Assembly (NCBI GenBank): GCA_016946835.1
Contig: JACVTC010000015.1
Span: 1,415,001 to 1,479,000, forward strand
Source of the DNA: Neocallimastix lanati (nom. inval.)
Taxonomy: Eukaryota; Neocallimastigomycota; Neocallimastigomycetes; Neocallimastigales; Neocallimastigaceae
Length of the DNA stretch: 64,000 nt
Direction of reading: 5' to 3'
Shown here: positions 50,686-61,720 of the stretch, piece after piece
Numbering within the stretch: the first letter of the stretch is position 1
Layout: every line of letters begins with the position of its first letter
The notes under the pieces: model-generated
Database searches by the model: none
The model's input: only the letters and a program-made list of their open reading frames with translations
What the model was told of the DNA's origin: nothing
Translations under genes and position numbers: made by a program

Positions 50686-51875
50686 TGTAAAATTAAGTTG
50701 AGTGTTTAGGTAAGATTCTTGCTATATCTTTCCTAGTTTGGGTTAAATTGGTCAGGTCAAGATGTTTTTTATTAATTATAACAATTTAATTAAATTTAAA
50801 TAATAAATAACACACACAGAGTTTTATAATTAAGATTTCAATATTTAAGATTTATGTTTTATTAGAACTTTATTTAATATATATTTTAATAATAAAATTA
50901 ACTAAGATTAATATAAAGAATTATTTATTGTTATAATTAATTTATTAACTTTATGTTAATATTTTAGAATTTAATAATCTTACAAAAAATTCAAAATATG
51001 GAATTTCAAATCCTTTTTATACTAAACTAAAATAATAATTAACAATATAATTAAATAATACATTCTAATCTTAATATATTCATACATGTATATAAATTAT
51101 ATAAAATATAATAATAAAATAATATTGATATGAATCTTTTAATAAAATAACTATATAACTTATTCATAAAACAATTTAATAATAAAACTAATTTAATAAT
51201 AAAATATAAAATAAAATAAAATATTAAAACTAATTAAAAATTCTCTTTCGGAAATCTTTAGAATGATAAAGAATTCCTTAGAATCTTTTAGAAAATAATT
51301 GAATAAAATATATAATAATAAAATATATAAAACTTATAAACTTATTTAAAATATTATAAAACTATTACTAATAACTAATTCTGTATTTTTAATTAATAAT
51401 AAAAATTAATAATATAATTTCCAAGTTAAGAGATTTATCTAATATAAATTTCTTAATTAATAATTTAGGGTCTTAATTAAATAATCAAATTATATTTTTA
51501 TATTTAAATATCTTTAAAGTCCAATATCTTGTTATCTAGTTGTCCAATAAGGTTGATTTTAACATATGTTGTAGTTCTCGACCGTAGCTTTCTAATGAAT
51601 ATAATATTAGTGGGAATATCAATACAATATTTCCATTATTTGTTGAGTTATCGTTGTTTTTCTTCATGTTATTTTTATCAAATTCTTAAGGGTTAAATTA
51701 AATTAAATTATCTTTAATAAATAAGTCCAAACCCTTTGGTTTCTAATTCTTTAATGTTTCTAATATTTATTTTTATAATTAAAATCGAATTAAAATAACT
51801 TTTGTCAATAACTAAATTAAATTTCAATTGATCTAATAGTGAATTTTAACTTCAAATCCACTAGTATTCGTGACA
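50686..51875 (-). mobile_element. solo LTR-X, minus orientation
   Basis: 1190 bp with TG..CA ends and target duplication TAAGA (50681-50685, 51876-51880). No coding sequence. Confidence 0.92.
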
Positions 51876-52447
51876 TAAGAAAGATAGATAAATTTTATAA
51901 TAAATTTATCTAAATTTCTAACACAAACTGGTACGATGTAAATGAATTTTAAAAATTTATATCTAATTATATTAATATTCACAATAATAAGTAATTAACA
52001 CTAAAGTCGTAAATTAGAACTAAATATGTAAATTTTATTTTATTATTTAATTTTTCATTTATTTTTAAATTTTTATTTTTAAACAATTGAGATCACAATT
52101 TAGATCAATTGCAATTCAATTTATTTTTACATTTAATAAAATAATTATTTTGAAAAGAGAGAGTCTTAATAATTTTTAATTTTTGCATTATATATAAATT
52201 ACAATTTAATCTATCCTTTTATGGATTAATTCGATTTCCTATTTTTTATTGTAAATTTATTTTTAATTTTAATTTTTCACTAGAATAAATATAAATTAAT
52301 AAACTAGTTGGAGTGTTCACTATTCTTTCAAGCTAATAACCCCTTTCCTTTATCTTTACTTAAATAAAAAAAAAATATATACAATTATTTACAAGAAAAA
52401 TTATTAATATAGCAATTAAAAATATTTAAAAACACAAAAATTAATAT

Positions 52448-52483
<36 letters not shown>

Positions 52484-52495
52484 TTATTTATTTAT

Positions 52496-52993
52496 TTGTT
52501 ATCGGTTATTATTACAATATTTACAATTATAATTACAATTATTAAGTTTGTATAATTACAACTTAAAAAAAAAACAAATAAACTTAATTAAAAACAAGGT
52601 AAATTAACAAACCTAATACAACTTGAAAAACCACTATCTATTAAAAATGCCAACCTCGCAGAGAGATCTTAGTATTTCGGTATACTAAGTTAATTTAACC
52701 TGAGTTAAGTATGTGGACACCCAAACCGTGTTGAACGTATAATGGGTGGCTTATAAGTTAATTTCTGCTTCCCAACAGTATTTAACTTTATATCTGGCCG
52801 GTGGCTAATATGTTTCAGTATTAACCCCTTCCACAAATACTTAATTAAACCACTCGCAATTATAACAAAAAATTATAACTGCTATCTTACGCTGTATTCC
52901 AGTATATAGTTTTATTTGGAGCACGCGAAGACCAAATAAAACTGATGTTAATTTTTGTAACCACAACATCAACAACACAAAAACCGATAACAA
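52496..52993. mobile_element. candidate small TIR (MITE-like) element
   Basis: 498 bp bounded by perfect 12-bp inverted repeats TTGTTATCGGTT / AACCGATAACAA. The inside is unusually GC-rich and unique in the window, with hairpins: CTTAGTAT-ATACTAAG near 52669-52690 and an 11-bp stem GTTTTATTTGG / CCAAATAAAAC near 52909-52942. No open frame. No clear target duplication, so a structured RNA gene is an alternative. Confidence 0.45.
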
Positions 52994-53024
52994 TAAAAAA
53001 ATTGATGATGATTATAAAAGTGTG

Positions 53025-53028
<4 letters not shown>

Positions 53029-53076
<48 letters not shown>
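53029..53076. repeat. poly-T tract, 48 nt
   Basis: Uninterrupted, 35 bp past the right inverted repeat of the candidate TIR element. Confidence 0.95.
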
Positions 53077-53084
<8 letters not shown>

Positions 53085-53182
53085 AATTTAGTTTAATTTA
53101 ATTCTATTAAATTTTATTTTGAAAAAAATTTTTTCTAATAATTCCAAAAAAATAAATTCTAGTAGTTCCAAATTCCTTATTC

Positions 53183-53272
53183 TTCCTTTTCTTCTTGGTC
53201 TTCTTCTTCTTGGTCTTCTTCTTCTTGGTTTCTTCCTCTTGGTCTTCTTCTTGGTCTTCTTCTTCTTCTTCC
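53183..53272. repeat. imperfect CTT/GGT tract
   Basis: Polypyrimidine-rich CTTCTTGGT-like units. Frames through it (Ser/Trp or Arg/Pro/Lys runs) are low-complexity artefacts. Confidence 0.85.
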
Positions 53273-53284
53273 CCGATATCTCCA

Positions 53285-54325
53285 TCAATTTTGGTAGACT
53301 CGGGGTTGATTCGTATAGATTTAAAATCAAGCAGGGGGGACGGGTATTACCCTGCTTTGATTTTAAATAAAAAAAAAATTCTTTTTATTAAAAGTTATTT
53401 ATTATTTATTAATATAAAAATTTATTTTTTTTAAAGTACACATATTTAATTTTTAAGAAATTGTTACAATATTTATATTTTTTTATAAATTTAAAGTATA
53501 ATTATTTGTTTATAATTTAAGTAATTTTATAGAATTATTGAATTAATTTCATATCAATAATTCATTTTTGTTTTAATTTTTATAAATATAATAATATAAT
53601 ATTCAAATATAATTTAATTAAAAATAATTATAAAATAAATATATAGAAAATAGTTTTACTATTTTCTTTGATATTTTTAAGTTAAATAAATTGTTTTTAA
53701 AGATTAATATAATAAATCTAATAATCTTTAATTATTTTAAATAATGCTTGTAATTATTTTCAAAAATAAAATAAAATTTTTATAATATTTAATTAATAAA
53801 TTTGATAATATTTAAATAATAAATTTTTATAATAATTAATAATTTTTAATAATAATTTTTAATAATAAATTTAATTAATAATCTTAATAATTTTATAATA
53901 ATATTTAATAGTTATAATAAATAAATTTTTATAATAATATTTAATAATATTTAATAATTTTAATAATTTTATAATATTAATAATTTATAATAATTTTTAG
54001 ATTAATATTTAATTAATAATTTTAATAATTTTATAATAATTTTTATAATAATATTTAATTAATAGTTTTAATAATTTAGTATCTTAAAAGTATAATTTTA
54101 ATATTTACAATTGTATTTTAATATATACATATATTTAATAATATAACAATAAAGTAATTAATTAAAATTTATTTACATTATTTACAAGTTAAAATTAATT
54201 TATATCAAAATAAATTAAATTTTATTATTAAGTTTAGGTTATCAAGAATATAGGAAAGTACAATTTAGTAAAGAATTATTAATAATAAAATAAAGGTTAT
54301 TAATTCATTCTTTACCAAAACTGAT
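53285..54325. repeat. repeat Y, copy 2
   Basis: Homologous to 47885-48760, with the hairpin at 53319-53368 and the same terminal hairpin; longer by tandem TTAATAATTTTATAAT expansions near 53790-54060. Confidence 0.8.
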
Positions 54326-54857
54326 ACGCGATATTTATAAAATACCAATATCTAAATATTTTATTTTTATTTAGGAATGACAGTAGGGAATGATAACAAA
54401 ATAATATATTCTAATAAATATATAATAATGACACGAAAATAATATAATTTTATACTAAAATATTTTATTTATTATTTGTTTTATTATTCCTTCTTTATTT
54501 ATTTTATTATATAATTACTATACATTATGTTATTAAATATAATTATAAATTCTTAATATTATTATTTAATATTATTACAATTATAAACTATTCATCACTA
54601 GTTTTTAAATATACATTTCATCAGTATATTTATATATTTAATTATTATTAATTATATCTCTATTCTAACTAATTTTTGGATTCTACATTTCTTTTATTAT
54701 TTTATTATAAATCAAAGAATCCCCTTATTAAATAAATAATTTATTAAAAATATATATAATTATAAATTGTTAATTGACCAATAATATTTTTATATAAAAT
54801 TTAACTATAATATTTCATTAAAGTATAATATTTCTATACGTCACGTATCAAAACAAC
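54326..54857. other. AT-rich intergenic region
   Basis: Repeats part of 47397-47530 near 54330-54430. No gene or other structure recognised. Confidence 0.6.
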
Positions 54858-55308
54858 TGGGACGTAATGCTCTATATTAATTATTTTTATAATATTTTAT
54901 TTATTTTTATTTTATTTTATTAATATTATTATTTTTCTTTCCAAAATTTATTTTTTTGTAAATTTTCCAATTTATATATGTTTTTAAAATTTAATTTAAT
55001 ATTTTTATACTATTTGATTATTTTCCTAATTTTTATTTTATAATTTTTATACAATTTAATTGTTAATATAAATTGAATTAATATATTATACCTTAAAAAT
55101 AATTAAAAATATTTATTTTAAATACATATTATTTAGAAATGTTTGTAATTTAGAATTATTTAACTATTTTAGTTTATTATTTACATAAATAAAAATACTA
55201 ATTTTTAATTAAAAATATACTTTAATTTAATAATTTAATTGTTTGTTAAATAACTATCGTTATTTAATTACTTATTCATATAAAATAATAAAATATAAAT
55301 TTAAATAA

Positions 55309-55342
<34 letters not shown>

Positions 55343-55399
55343 GATTAGGTTATTTTCTTAAATTTAAGAAATTCGTATTTTTCTGAACGTGACGTTCTA
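54858..55399 (-). repeat. Gypsy-D 3' LTR
   Basis: About 542 bp, starts TGGGACGTAATGC on the plus strand; inner end approximate. Confidence 0.8.
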
Positions 55400-55413
55400 A
55401 GACGTCCCCTTTT
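55400..55413 (-). other. Gypsy-D polypurine tract
   Basis: Sense AAAAGGGGACGTC next to the 3' LTR. Confidence 0.7.
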
Positions 55414-55449
55414 AAGAGTAGACTTCGTCCCTTGAAGTCTTTTAATTGG

Positions 55450-57663
55450 TTATAATTCCGAAAAATAGGGAATTACGTTCTTTAAGTGTATATTTCTTTC
55501 AGCAATTTCCCCAGATATCGGGTCACAGACAGTAACGGTGTTGAACTCCTTTTTTATTATTTTTAAAGGTCCGGTAAAGTATGGATCTAACTTTCTTCTA
55601 TTGAAAACCTTGACTAATACTAGATCCCCTGGTTTATAATCCGAACGCATTCTTCTTATTTGTTTACGGCGGTCACTCCATAGTTTATTTGCAGTCTCGA
55701 TATTTTCTACTGCTTCCTTGATCCACTTGTGGTGTTGTATGAATTTCTGGAGCCAATATTCTTCTTCCTTTTCATATTTATTCCTACTTTCCTTATTTAA
55801 TGTTAGTTCCAATGGTTGTAGATCTTGGCGTCCATACAATAGTTCGAAACTACTAAACTTTGTTCTTTCATTTTTGCATGTCCTCAAGGCCCACAAAGCA
55901 CTGGGTAGAATCTCATCCCAATCATCTGCTTCGTTGGCTAATAATTTTAAATACTTAATAACTTCCTTGTTCCTATTTTCGACTTCTCCATTGGTCGAGG
56001 GGTGGTACGTAGTTGCATAATTTACGTAAACATCATGGAGATCCAAAAAAGCTTTGGTCTTATCTGAGTAGAACTGTGGCCCATTATCTGTAATCAACAG
56101 CTCAGGAACCCCATGACGAGCAAATACTTTTTTTAGAAATCTTATTACATCATTTGAACCAATTTCCTTTAATGGTTCAGCTTCCACCCATTTAGTTAAA
56201 TAGTCCACTAAGACTATTATATATTTGTTCCCAGCTCTTGTCTTTGGTAACGGTCCAACAAGATCCAATCCGACTCTGGAGAATGGGTATCCCGGCTTGG
56301 TTGGTAAGTTTTCTACATTTTCATTTTGCTTTTGGCGTTTATACATTTGGCATTTTGGGCAGCATCTAATATTGGTTTGGATTTCTCTATTCATTCCTTT
56401 CCAATAATAATTGGGTTTCAACCGATGGTATGTTTTATAAATACCTTCGTGACCTATGGCATGAGCAGCTTCAATCAACTTTAACTTTTCTTCTTCGTTG
56501 TCAACTATTTTCCTAAGTCTTCCGTTTTGTTTATAATATTTCTTTCCTTCTATTTCGACGATTCTACTCTTGATAAAATCTTCAATATTTTGCGAGACGA
56601 GTACCACTTCATTACCTTTCTTCTCCAATTCTTCTATTTTTTTCATAGTATCCATCCTGGACAGAGCATCGGCAATAACATTCTTCCTTCCCTCCTCAAA
56701 TTGAACCTTAACCTGAAGAGCACTTAACGTAGTTACCCACTTTAAATGGCGGTTATTAGAGGGCTCCGTATTATTGCAGATTCCAACTAGGGGTTTGTGA
56801 TCGGTCACTAATGAAGTAACTAAGTTATTTCCTAAAATATAATGTTTAAATTTCTTTATGCAGTATAATGCTGCAGTTCCCTCCAAATCGGTAACACTAT
56901 AGTTAATTTCAGCCTTCCGCAGCGCTCTACTAACATAATGAATTGGTTTCTCAACTCCATTATCATCCTTTTGTATGATGACGCCTCCAATTCCACTGCG
57001 AGATGCATCGCTTCTTATAATGAATGGTTTATTAAAATCCGGTGGTATTAGTATAGGGGCCTGTATTAATCTTTCTTTGAGAGTCTTAAAAGCTAAGTCG
57101 GATTCCTTAGTCCACTCAAATTTTGAATCTTTCTTTAACAACTGAAAAAGTGGACTGGCAATTTGGGCAAAGTCCTTAATAAACTTTCGATAATACCCAA
57201 CTGCTCCTAGAAATGAACGAAGTTTAGATACATCTTTTGGAGGGATCCAATTATAAATAACATTCACCTTTTCAGGAATTGGTTGTATACCTTTGGTAGA
57301 TAAGACGTGACCTAATAATTCCACTTCTTCTTGAAAGAAATGGCATTTTTCCAAGTTCAACTTCAATCCGTTATCTTGTAGTATGGTGAAAACCTCGCTA
57401 AGATCCTTAACATGCTGTTCATAAGAAGGAGAGAAAACAACCAAGTCGTCAATGTAAACAAAAACACTCTTACCAATTAAGTTAAAAAAAATCCTATTCA
57501 TCTCCCTTTGGAAGGTTGCGGGAGCGTTACATAACCCAAAGGGCATGACCTTAAAGTTATAATTTCCATAAAGTGTTGTGAAACAAGTTATCTCTTGATC
57601 TTCCGGGTACATTGGCACTTGGTGGTAAACCGAAAATAGATCAATAGTTGATAGAACTTGATT
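55450..57663 (-). pseudogene. Gypsy-D pol, main part: RT end, RNase H, integrase
   Basis: Open from just after the TGA near 57669 (first Met 57618, 722 codons). RT: STIDLFSVYHQVPM, VMPFGLCNAPATFQREM, VYIDDLVVFS (catalytic), LRSFLGAVGYYRKF. RNase H: IIRSDASRSGIGGVI, YSVTDLEGTAAL, LVTDHKPLVGI, DALSRMD. Integrase: zinc HAIGHEGIYKTYHRL..CCPKCQMYKRQ, core VGLDLVGPLP, ITDNGPQFYSD, HPSTNGEVENRNKEV (D, D, E), then a GPL module (YFTGPLKIIKKEF). It ends without a chromodomain. This part is intact in itself. Confidence 0.92.
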
Positions 57664-57669
57664 CCTTCA

Positions 57670-57987
57670 AATGTAACTAAGGATATCGTCAATGAGAGGT
57701 AGAGCGTACGCATCCTTTTCTGTTAAACTGTTAACTCTCCGATAGTCCACGCACATCCTATATTGACCATTTTTCTTTAAGACTAATACTACTGGAAAGG
57801 ACCAAGGAGAGTAGGAAGGTTCTATCAGGCCATTATTTATCAATTTCTTTAACTCTTTCTTTAACTCTTGAGCCTGAATCTTCGATAAACGGTATGCTCG
57901 CTGTTTGACTGGCTTGCTTCCTGGTTTGAGTATGATCCTGTGTGGTAAAAGTTTGGTTGGTTTCAAGTCGTCTGCTTTCATGGCCAA
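57670..57987 (-). pseudogene. Gypsy-D pol, RT N-terminal segment
   Basis: About 106 codons: LLPHRIILKPGSKPVKQRAY, KKLINNGLIEPSYSPWSFPV, CVDYRRVNSLTEKDAYALP. It is closed downstream by a TGA codon but stays in frame with the main RT. Upstream, one T appears to be lost near 57980, which puts it out of frame with the protease part. Confidence 0.88.
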
Positions 57988-58178
57988 ATGTCTTTAAAAT
58001 CTTCGAACAGCTTGGTAACTGGATCCTTAACCACTTTTGGGATTAAATTAATAATTTTCTCAACACGAGTTTCCTTATTATCCAATGACTCTTCATTTGC
58101 TGTAATCAGGGACACGGTTATATTTACTGGTTTACTTGCATCTACTTCTTCCACTTCTTCTGAGGTCTCATTTTTTTC

Positions 58179-59386
58179 TTACTCAGCATTTAAACGTAAA
58201 TCGTAATAAATTGGTGCAAGTCTTATTGGGAAATTATTTTTATCAGTAGTATACAACGTATCATCATTAAAGTTTAGTATTAATTTATGTTTCTTAAGTG
58301 AATCTACCTCAATTAATAATTCAAATAGATCGTCCTTTTCAATAACTCTGAAATAATCTTTAAAAGTTACTGGTCCTATAGAGATCTCTAGTTCATAGAT
58401 ATCGGAAGACATAGTAGTATTGATACATGCTTGTAATATCATTTCGGTGATGTTTCCAACTGGCTTTTTGTTTATTTTATACTTCTTCAAAGCAGCACGA
58501 GTAACCATATTGATACTAGCACAAGAGTCCAGAAAGATTTCGCCATTTTGTCCTTCTATTTGCCCATAAACTTTTGAGATTTTATTTTCACTTATTACAT
58601 TTACTGCATTAGTGATCACACTTTCCTTGGTAATTGTTTTTGATGTTGTTTTTAGCTTTAACTTTAATTTCTTCTGGAAAGCTGAACGAAACTTTGGAAA
58701 GAGATCAAATAAATGGACTAATTTGGTACCAACTTCAGTGTCGGCTACCTTATCCACTAGGTCCTCTATTAGATATTCTTCAAACCCGTCCATCAAGCAG
58801 ATGTGACGTTCTAGATTCGTCACCCTTTCAGCCAGGTCTTGTTCTTTATCTTCATTCAGGCTACCTTCTCTTAATTCTTTCAGCCTCTCCTCTTTATTAC
58901 TTCGTTTAACGGGTTCTATTCTTTTCTCGGCTAAATAAGACAAATCTAATTGATCTAACCGAGAAGTATTAGCAGTTTTAGTTACTTGTTCTGACTCCCC
59001 TGGATTCATTCCCATATCTACTGGTTCCCTGTTCTCGGCTAAGTCGTTGGAGTTCCCTTGTTGGTTGGTAATAGCGTTGACATTTTCCTTCTTCTTAACT
59101 TTTGTATTTTTAGTTCTTTCTTGTTGTTGTGGTTGTGAATTATAAACCATAGCAGGGGTTGATATAGGCACTGGATTTTCTTTTAAATCAGAGTTATTTA
59201 TTGACCTTGGTTTAGCATAGGGAGTATTTCTCTGGTTTCTAGGGATGTTCTTCTTTATTGCTGGAATAACGACTTCGGCATGTGAATTTGTAGTATGGAC
59301 TTGGTCATTCAGCTCTTGATTAGCTGCAAGTATGCTGGTTTGTTTACTGGAAGTTTTCCTTCTCCCATCCTCTAATTTAAAAGACC
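58179..59386 (-). pseudogene. Gypsy-D protease region
   Basis: Open in the -1 frame to gag from the slippery site (the open frame overlaps gag back to 59429). A charged linker leads to a retropepsin-like site EIFLDSCASINMV (DSC at 301-303 counted from 59429) and ILILNF-type downstream strands (LLIEVDSLKKHKLILNF), where the usual motif is DTG or DSG. It ends with a TAA at 58179; the same frame continues beyond for about 65 codons (NETSEEVEEVDASKPVNITV) toward RT. Confidence 0.82.
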
Positions 59387-60364
59387 CTTTTCTTCCATTT
59401 CCGCTAGATCTTTGAAGGTATAGGGACATTCTGGTGACTTATGACCAAGTTGATTACATCTAAAGCACCTAAAAGTACTAGATTTCTTGGAAAGCTCATC
59501 ATTAGCTTCTTGATCGTTAGTATCAAATGTTACTCTTTTCGGAATAGTTTTAAAATAGATTTGTTTCTTGTCTGTCCTCAGGTTGCCCATAAATCTTTTA
59601 TCCGAAATTGGATTTGGCTTAGAATAATAGTTTCTTGGTTGATATCTTCGATTACTATTTCTATTGTAACCAAAAGGGGTTTTTATATATCTTAACTCAT
59701 CCTTGTATTGGTAATTATCTTCCTTATCTATGAAATTCTGGTATATAGGGTGGCTAGTCATATAACTTCTGTTTTGCGTAACCATGGTAGCGTTTCTTGA
59801 GCTCTTTTTCTTCTTTAGTTGTAATTCCTCATTTCTTTCTTGAATTTCTTTTTCGGTAGTTTCCGCAAGCTCAGCAATTTCATATGCTTCTTGTAAAGTA
59901 TCTACCTTGGCAATAGACACTTGAGAACACGGAAAAACCCTAGAACTAATGGAATCCTTGTATTCTTTAACGGTAATTAACTTTTGGTAGTCCCGATTAA
60001 GATTGTGATATAATTTTTTGTAACGGTGGTTAAACTGTTTTAATGACTCACCTTCTGCAATCATTAAGTTTCGTAAAATGGCCCATTTATCACCTTCTGT
60101 TATTTCTATATAGCTTTCTACCGCTTTTTGAATTTCGCTGAACTTGGGATAACGTTCTTCTCCATTTCTCCGAATAGCTAATGCTTTAACGGCGTCTTTA
60201 ACATCATCTTCTACAGCAGCAAGTACCCAAATGAATACCTTCTTTGGTTCTGTAATATCATAAAGAAGAAGGTATTCCTTAAGATCATCCACCCATTCGA
60301 GAACATTTTTCCCATAATCTTCTAAGCGTGGGAGTTCTCTTTTGATTTTAGCAGCATCCAACAT
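59372..60364 (-). CDS. Gypsy-D gag
   Basis: 330 aa. Capsid-like region about residues 15-180 (LEDYGKNVLEWVDDLKEYLL, VESYIEITEGDKWAILRNLM, KQFNHRYKKLYHNLNRDYQK), then a basic stretch and one zinc knuckle C300-x2-C303-x4-H308-x4-C313 close to the C-terminus. The next frame (-1) overlaps its last 58 nt. The frame appears undamaged. It would form the RNA-packaging particle. Confidence 0.9.
   Translation of the reverse strand: MLDAAKIKRELPRLEDYGKNVLEWVDDLKEYLLLYDITEPKKVFIWVLAAVEDDVKDAVKALAIRRNGEERYPKFSEIQKAVESYIEITEGDKWAILRNLMIAEGESLKQFNHRYKKLYHNLNRDYQKLITVKEYKDSISSRVFPCSQVSIAKVDTLQEAYEIAELAETTEKEIQERNEELQLKKKKSSRNATMVTQNRSYMTSHPIYQNFIDKEDNYQYKDELRYIKTPFGYNRNSNRRYQPRNYYSKPNPISDKRFMGNLRTDKKQIYFKTIPKRVTFDTNDQEANDELSKKSSTFRCFRCNQLGHKSPECPYTFKDLAEMEEKGLLN
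59384..59390 (-). promoter_or_regulatory. Gypsy-D putative -1 frameshift heptamer
   Basis: Sense A AAG GGT in the gag frame, four codons from the TAG stop; fits X XXY YYZ, and pol is open in the -1 frame. Confidence 0.6.
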
Positions 60365-60481
60365 AGTGTATTATTAAGTTTATGTTTAACAATATATATT
60401 TTTTTTTTTTTATATAAATATTTTATAAAAAGTTATATATATAATTTTTTTATAATGGTTTATAATGTTTCATAGAGCATA

Positions 60482-60498
60482 CGCCCGGATTCTCCACC
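60482..60498 (-). promoter_or_regulatory. Gypsy-D primer-binding site (tRNA 3' end)
   Basis: Sense TGGTGGAGAATCCGGGC, complementary to a tRNA ending GCCCGGATTCTCCACCA, that is with CCA tail; the tRNA would begin GGAGAAT. It lies 7 nt from the LTR. The tRNA species is not identified. Confidence 0.7.
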
Positions 60499-60505
60499 AG
60501 AAATT

Positions 60506-61720
60506 TGGGACGTAATGCTTTATATTAATTATTTTTATAATATTTTATTTATTTTTATTTTATTTTATTAATATTATTATTTTTCTTCCCAAAATTTATT
60601 TTTTTGTAAATTTTCCAATTTATATATGTTTTTAAAATTTAATTTAATATTTTTATACTATTTGATTATTTTCCTAATTTTTATTTTATAATTTTTATAC
60701 AATTTAATTGTTAATATAAATTGAATTAATATATTATACCTTAAAAATAATAAACAATATTTATTTTAAATACATATTAAAAAAAAATAATTAAAAATAT
60801 TTATTTTAAATACATATTATTTAGAAATGTTAGTAATTTAGAATTATTTAACTATTTTAGTTTATTATTTACATAAATAAAAATACTAATTTTTAATTAA
60901 AAATATACTTTAATTTAATAATTTAATTGTTTGTTAAATAACTATCGTTATTTAATTACTTATTCATATAAACTAATAAAATATAAATTTAAATAATTTA
61001 AAATTTTTTTTTTTTTTTTTTGATTAGGTTATTGTCAAAGTTTTGTGATAATTTGGTCTTAACGATTAGGTCAAGATGCCAAATTATAGTAATTAATTAA
61101 TAATTTAATTTTACTTTTGTTTAAAACATATTGTTATTAGTAAATTTTATAAATAAGTTTTTATTTAAAATATAAATTTTATTTAATCTTAATAATATTT
61201 TATTACATTATTATTTTATATAATTATTACTATAATTTAAATTACAATAATCCTACAAAGGATTAATCAAAAGATTTAAACATGTATTTATATAAAATAA
61301 TTAATTATTAAAATATTAATTATTAATATGAATATGTAATAATATTAATAAAAGTTTGATATTGATAATATAAAGTAAGATAATAATATAAATATTTAAT
61401 ATAAATAAAATATAAGAATCTAATATAACTAAATGTTATATTTTATAATTAAAATATAATATGTAGAAATTAATTTAATACGACAATCACGTGTTTACAT
61501 TATTTAATATATATTAATTTCAATATGTTAATAGTATTTAGTCAATTAGTTGGCCTAGACTATTTCCTAAATATTTTAATAATAATTATTATATTATTAA
61601 TTATTAATATTGAAATTCAAATAACTGAATTATTGAAATTGAAATTGAAATTCAGTTATTATCTTAACAGTTATTTTCTTAAATTTAAGAAATTCATATT
61701 TTTCTGAACGTAACGTTGCA
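60506..61720 (-). repeat. Gypsy-D 5' LTR, interrupted
   Basis: Matches the other LTR in 60506-61032 and 61675-61720, with a solo LTR in between. A local duplication (ATATTTATTTTAAATACATATT, near 60750-60820) makes it slightly longer. Confidence 0.82.
61033..61669 (+). mobile_element. solo LTR-Z inside Gypsy-D LTR
   Basis: 637 bp, TGTCAAAG..CTTAACA, with target duplication GTTAT (61028-61032, 61670-61674). Same family as the LTR split by Copia-A. The short open frame near 61525 is inside it and not a gene. Confidence 0.92.

Larger units (their letters stand above)
51876..53284. other. intergenic region with possible TIR element and simple repeats
   Basis: 51876-52490 is AT-rich with no features. 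Then a poly-T tract (52451-52480), the TIR-bounded segment, a 48-nt poly-T (53029-53076) and a CTT-rich tract follow. Confidence 0.6.
54858..61720 (-). mobile_element. Ty3/gypsy retrotransposon Gypsy-D
   Basis: Minus-strand element without chromodomain. Sense order: 5' LTR (right, split by a solo LTR-Z), tRNA 3'-end primer site, gag, -1 frameshift heptamer, protease-RT-RNase H-integrase, polypurine tract, 3' LTR. Pol carries a TAA (58179), a one-base loss near 57980 and a TGA near 57669. No matching target duplication found; the sense-start end is mutated in the left LTR. Confidence 0.88.

Noticed and set aside
52620-52960. Possible 5S rRNA or tRNA in the GC-richer island
   Set aside because: Words such as ACCGTGTTGAA resemble 5S rRNA, but the rest does not align and no A/B/C box set is seen.
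53088-53434. Arg/Pro/Lys-rich and Ser/Trp-rich frames
   Set aside because: Produced by the CTT/GGT simple repeat on either strand.
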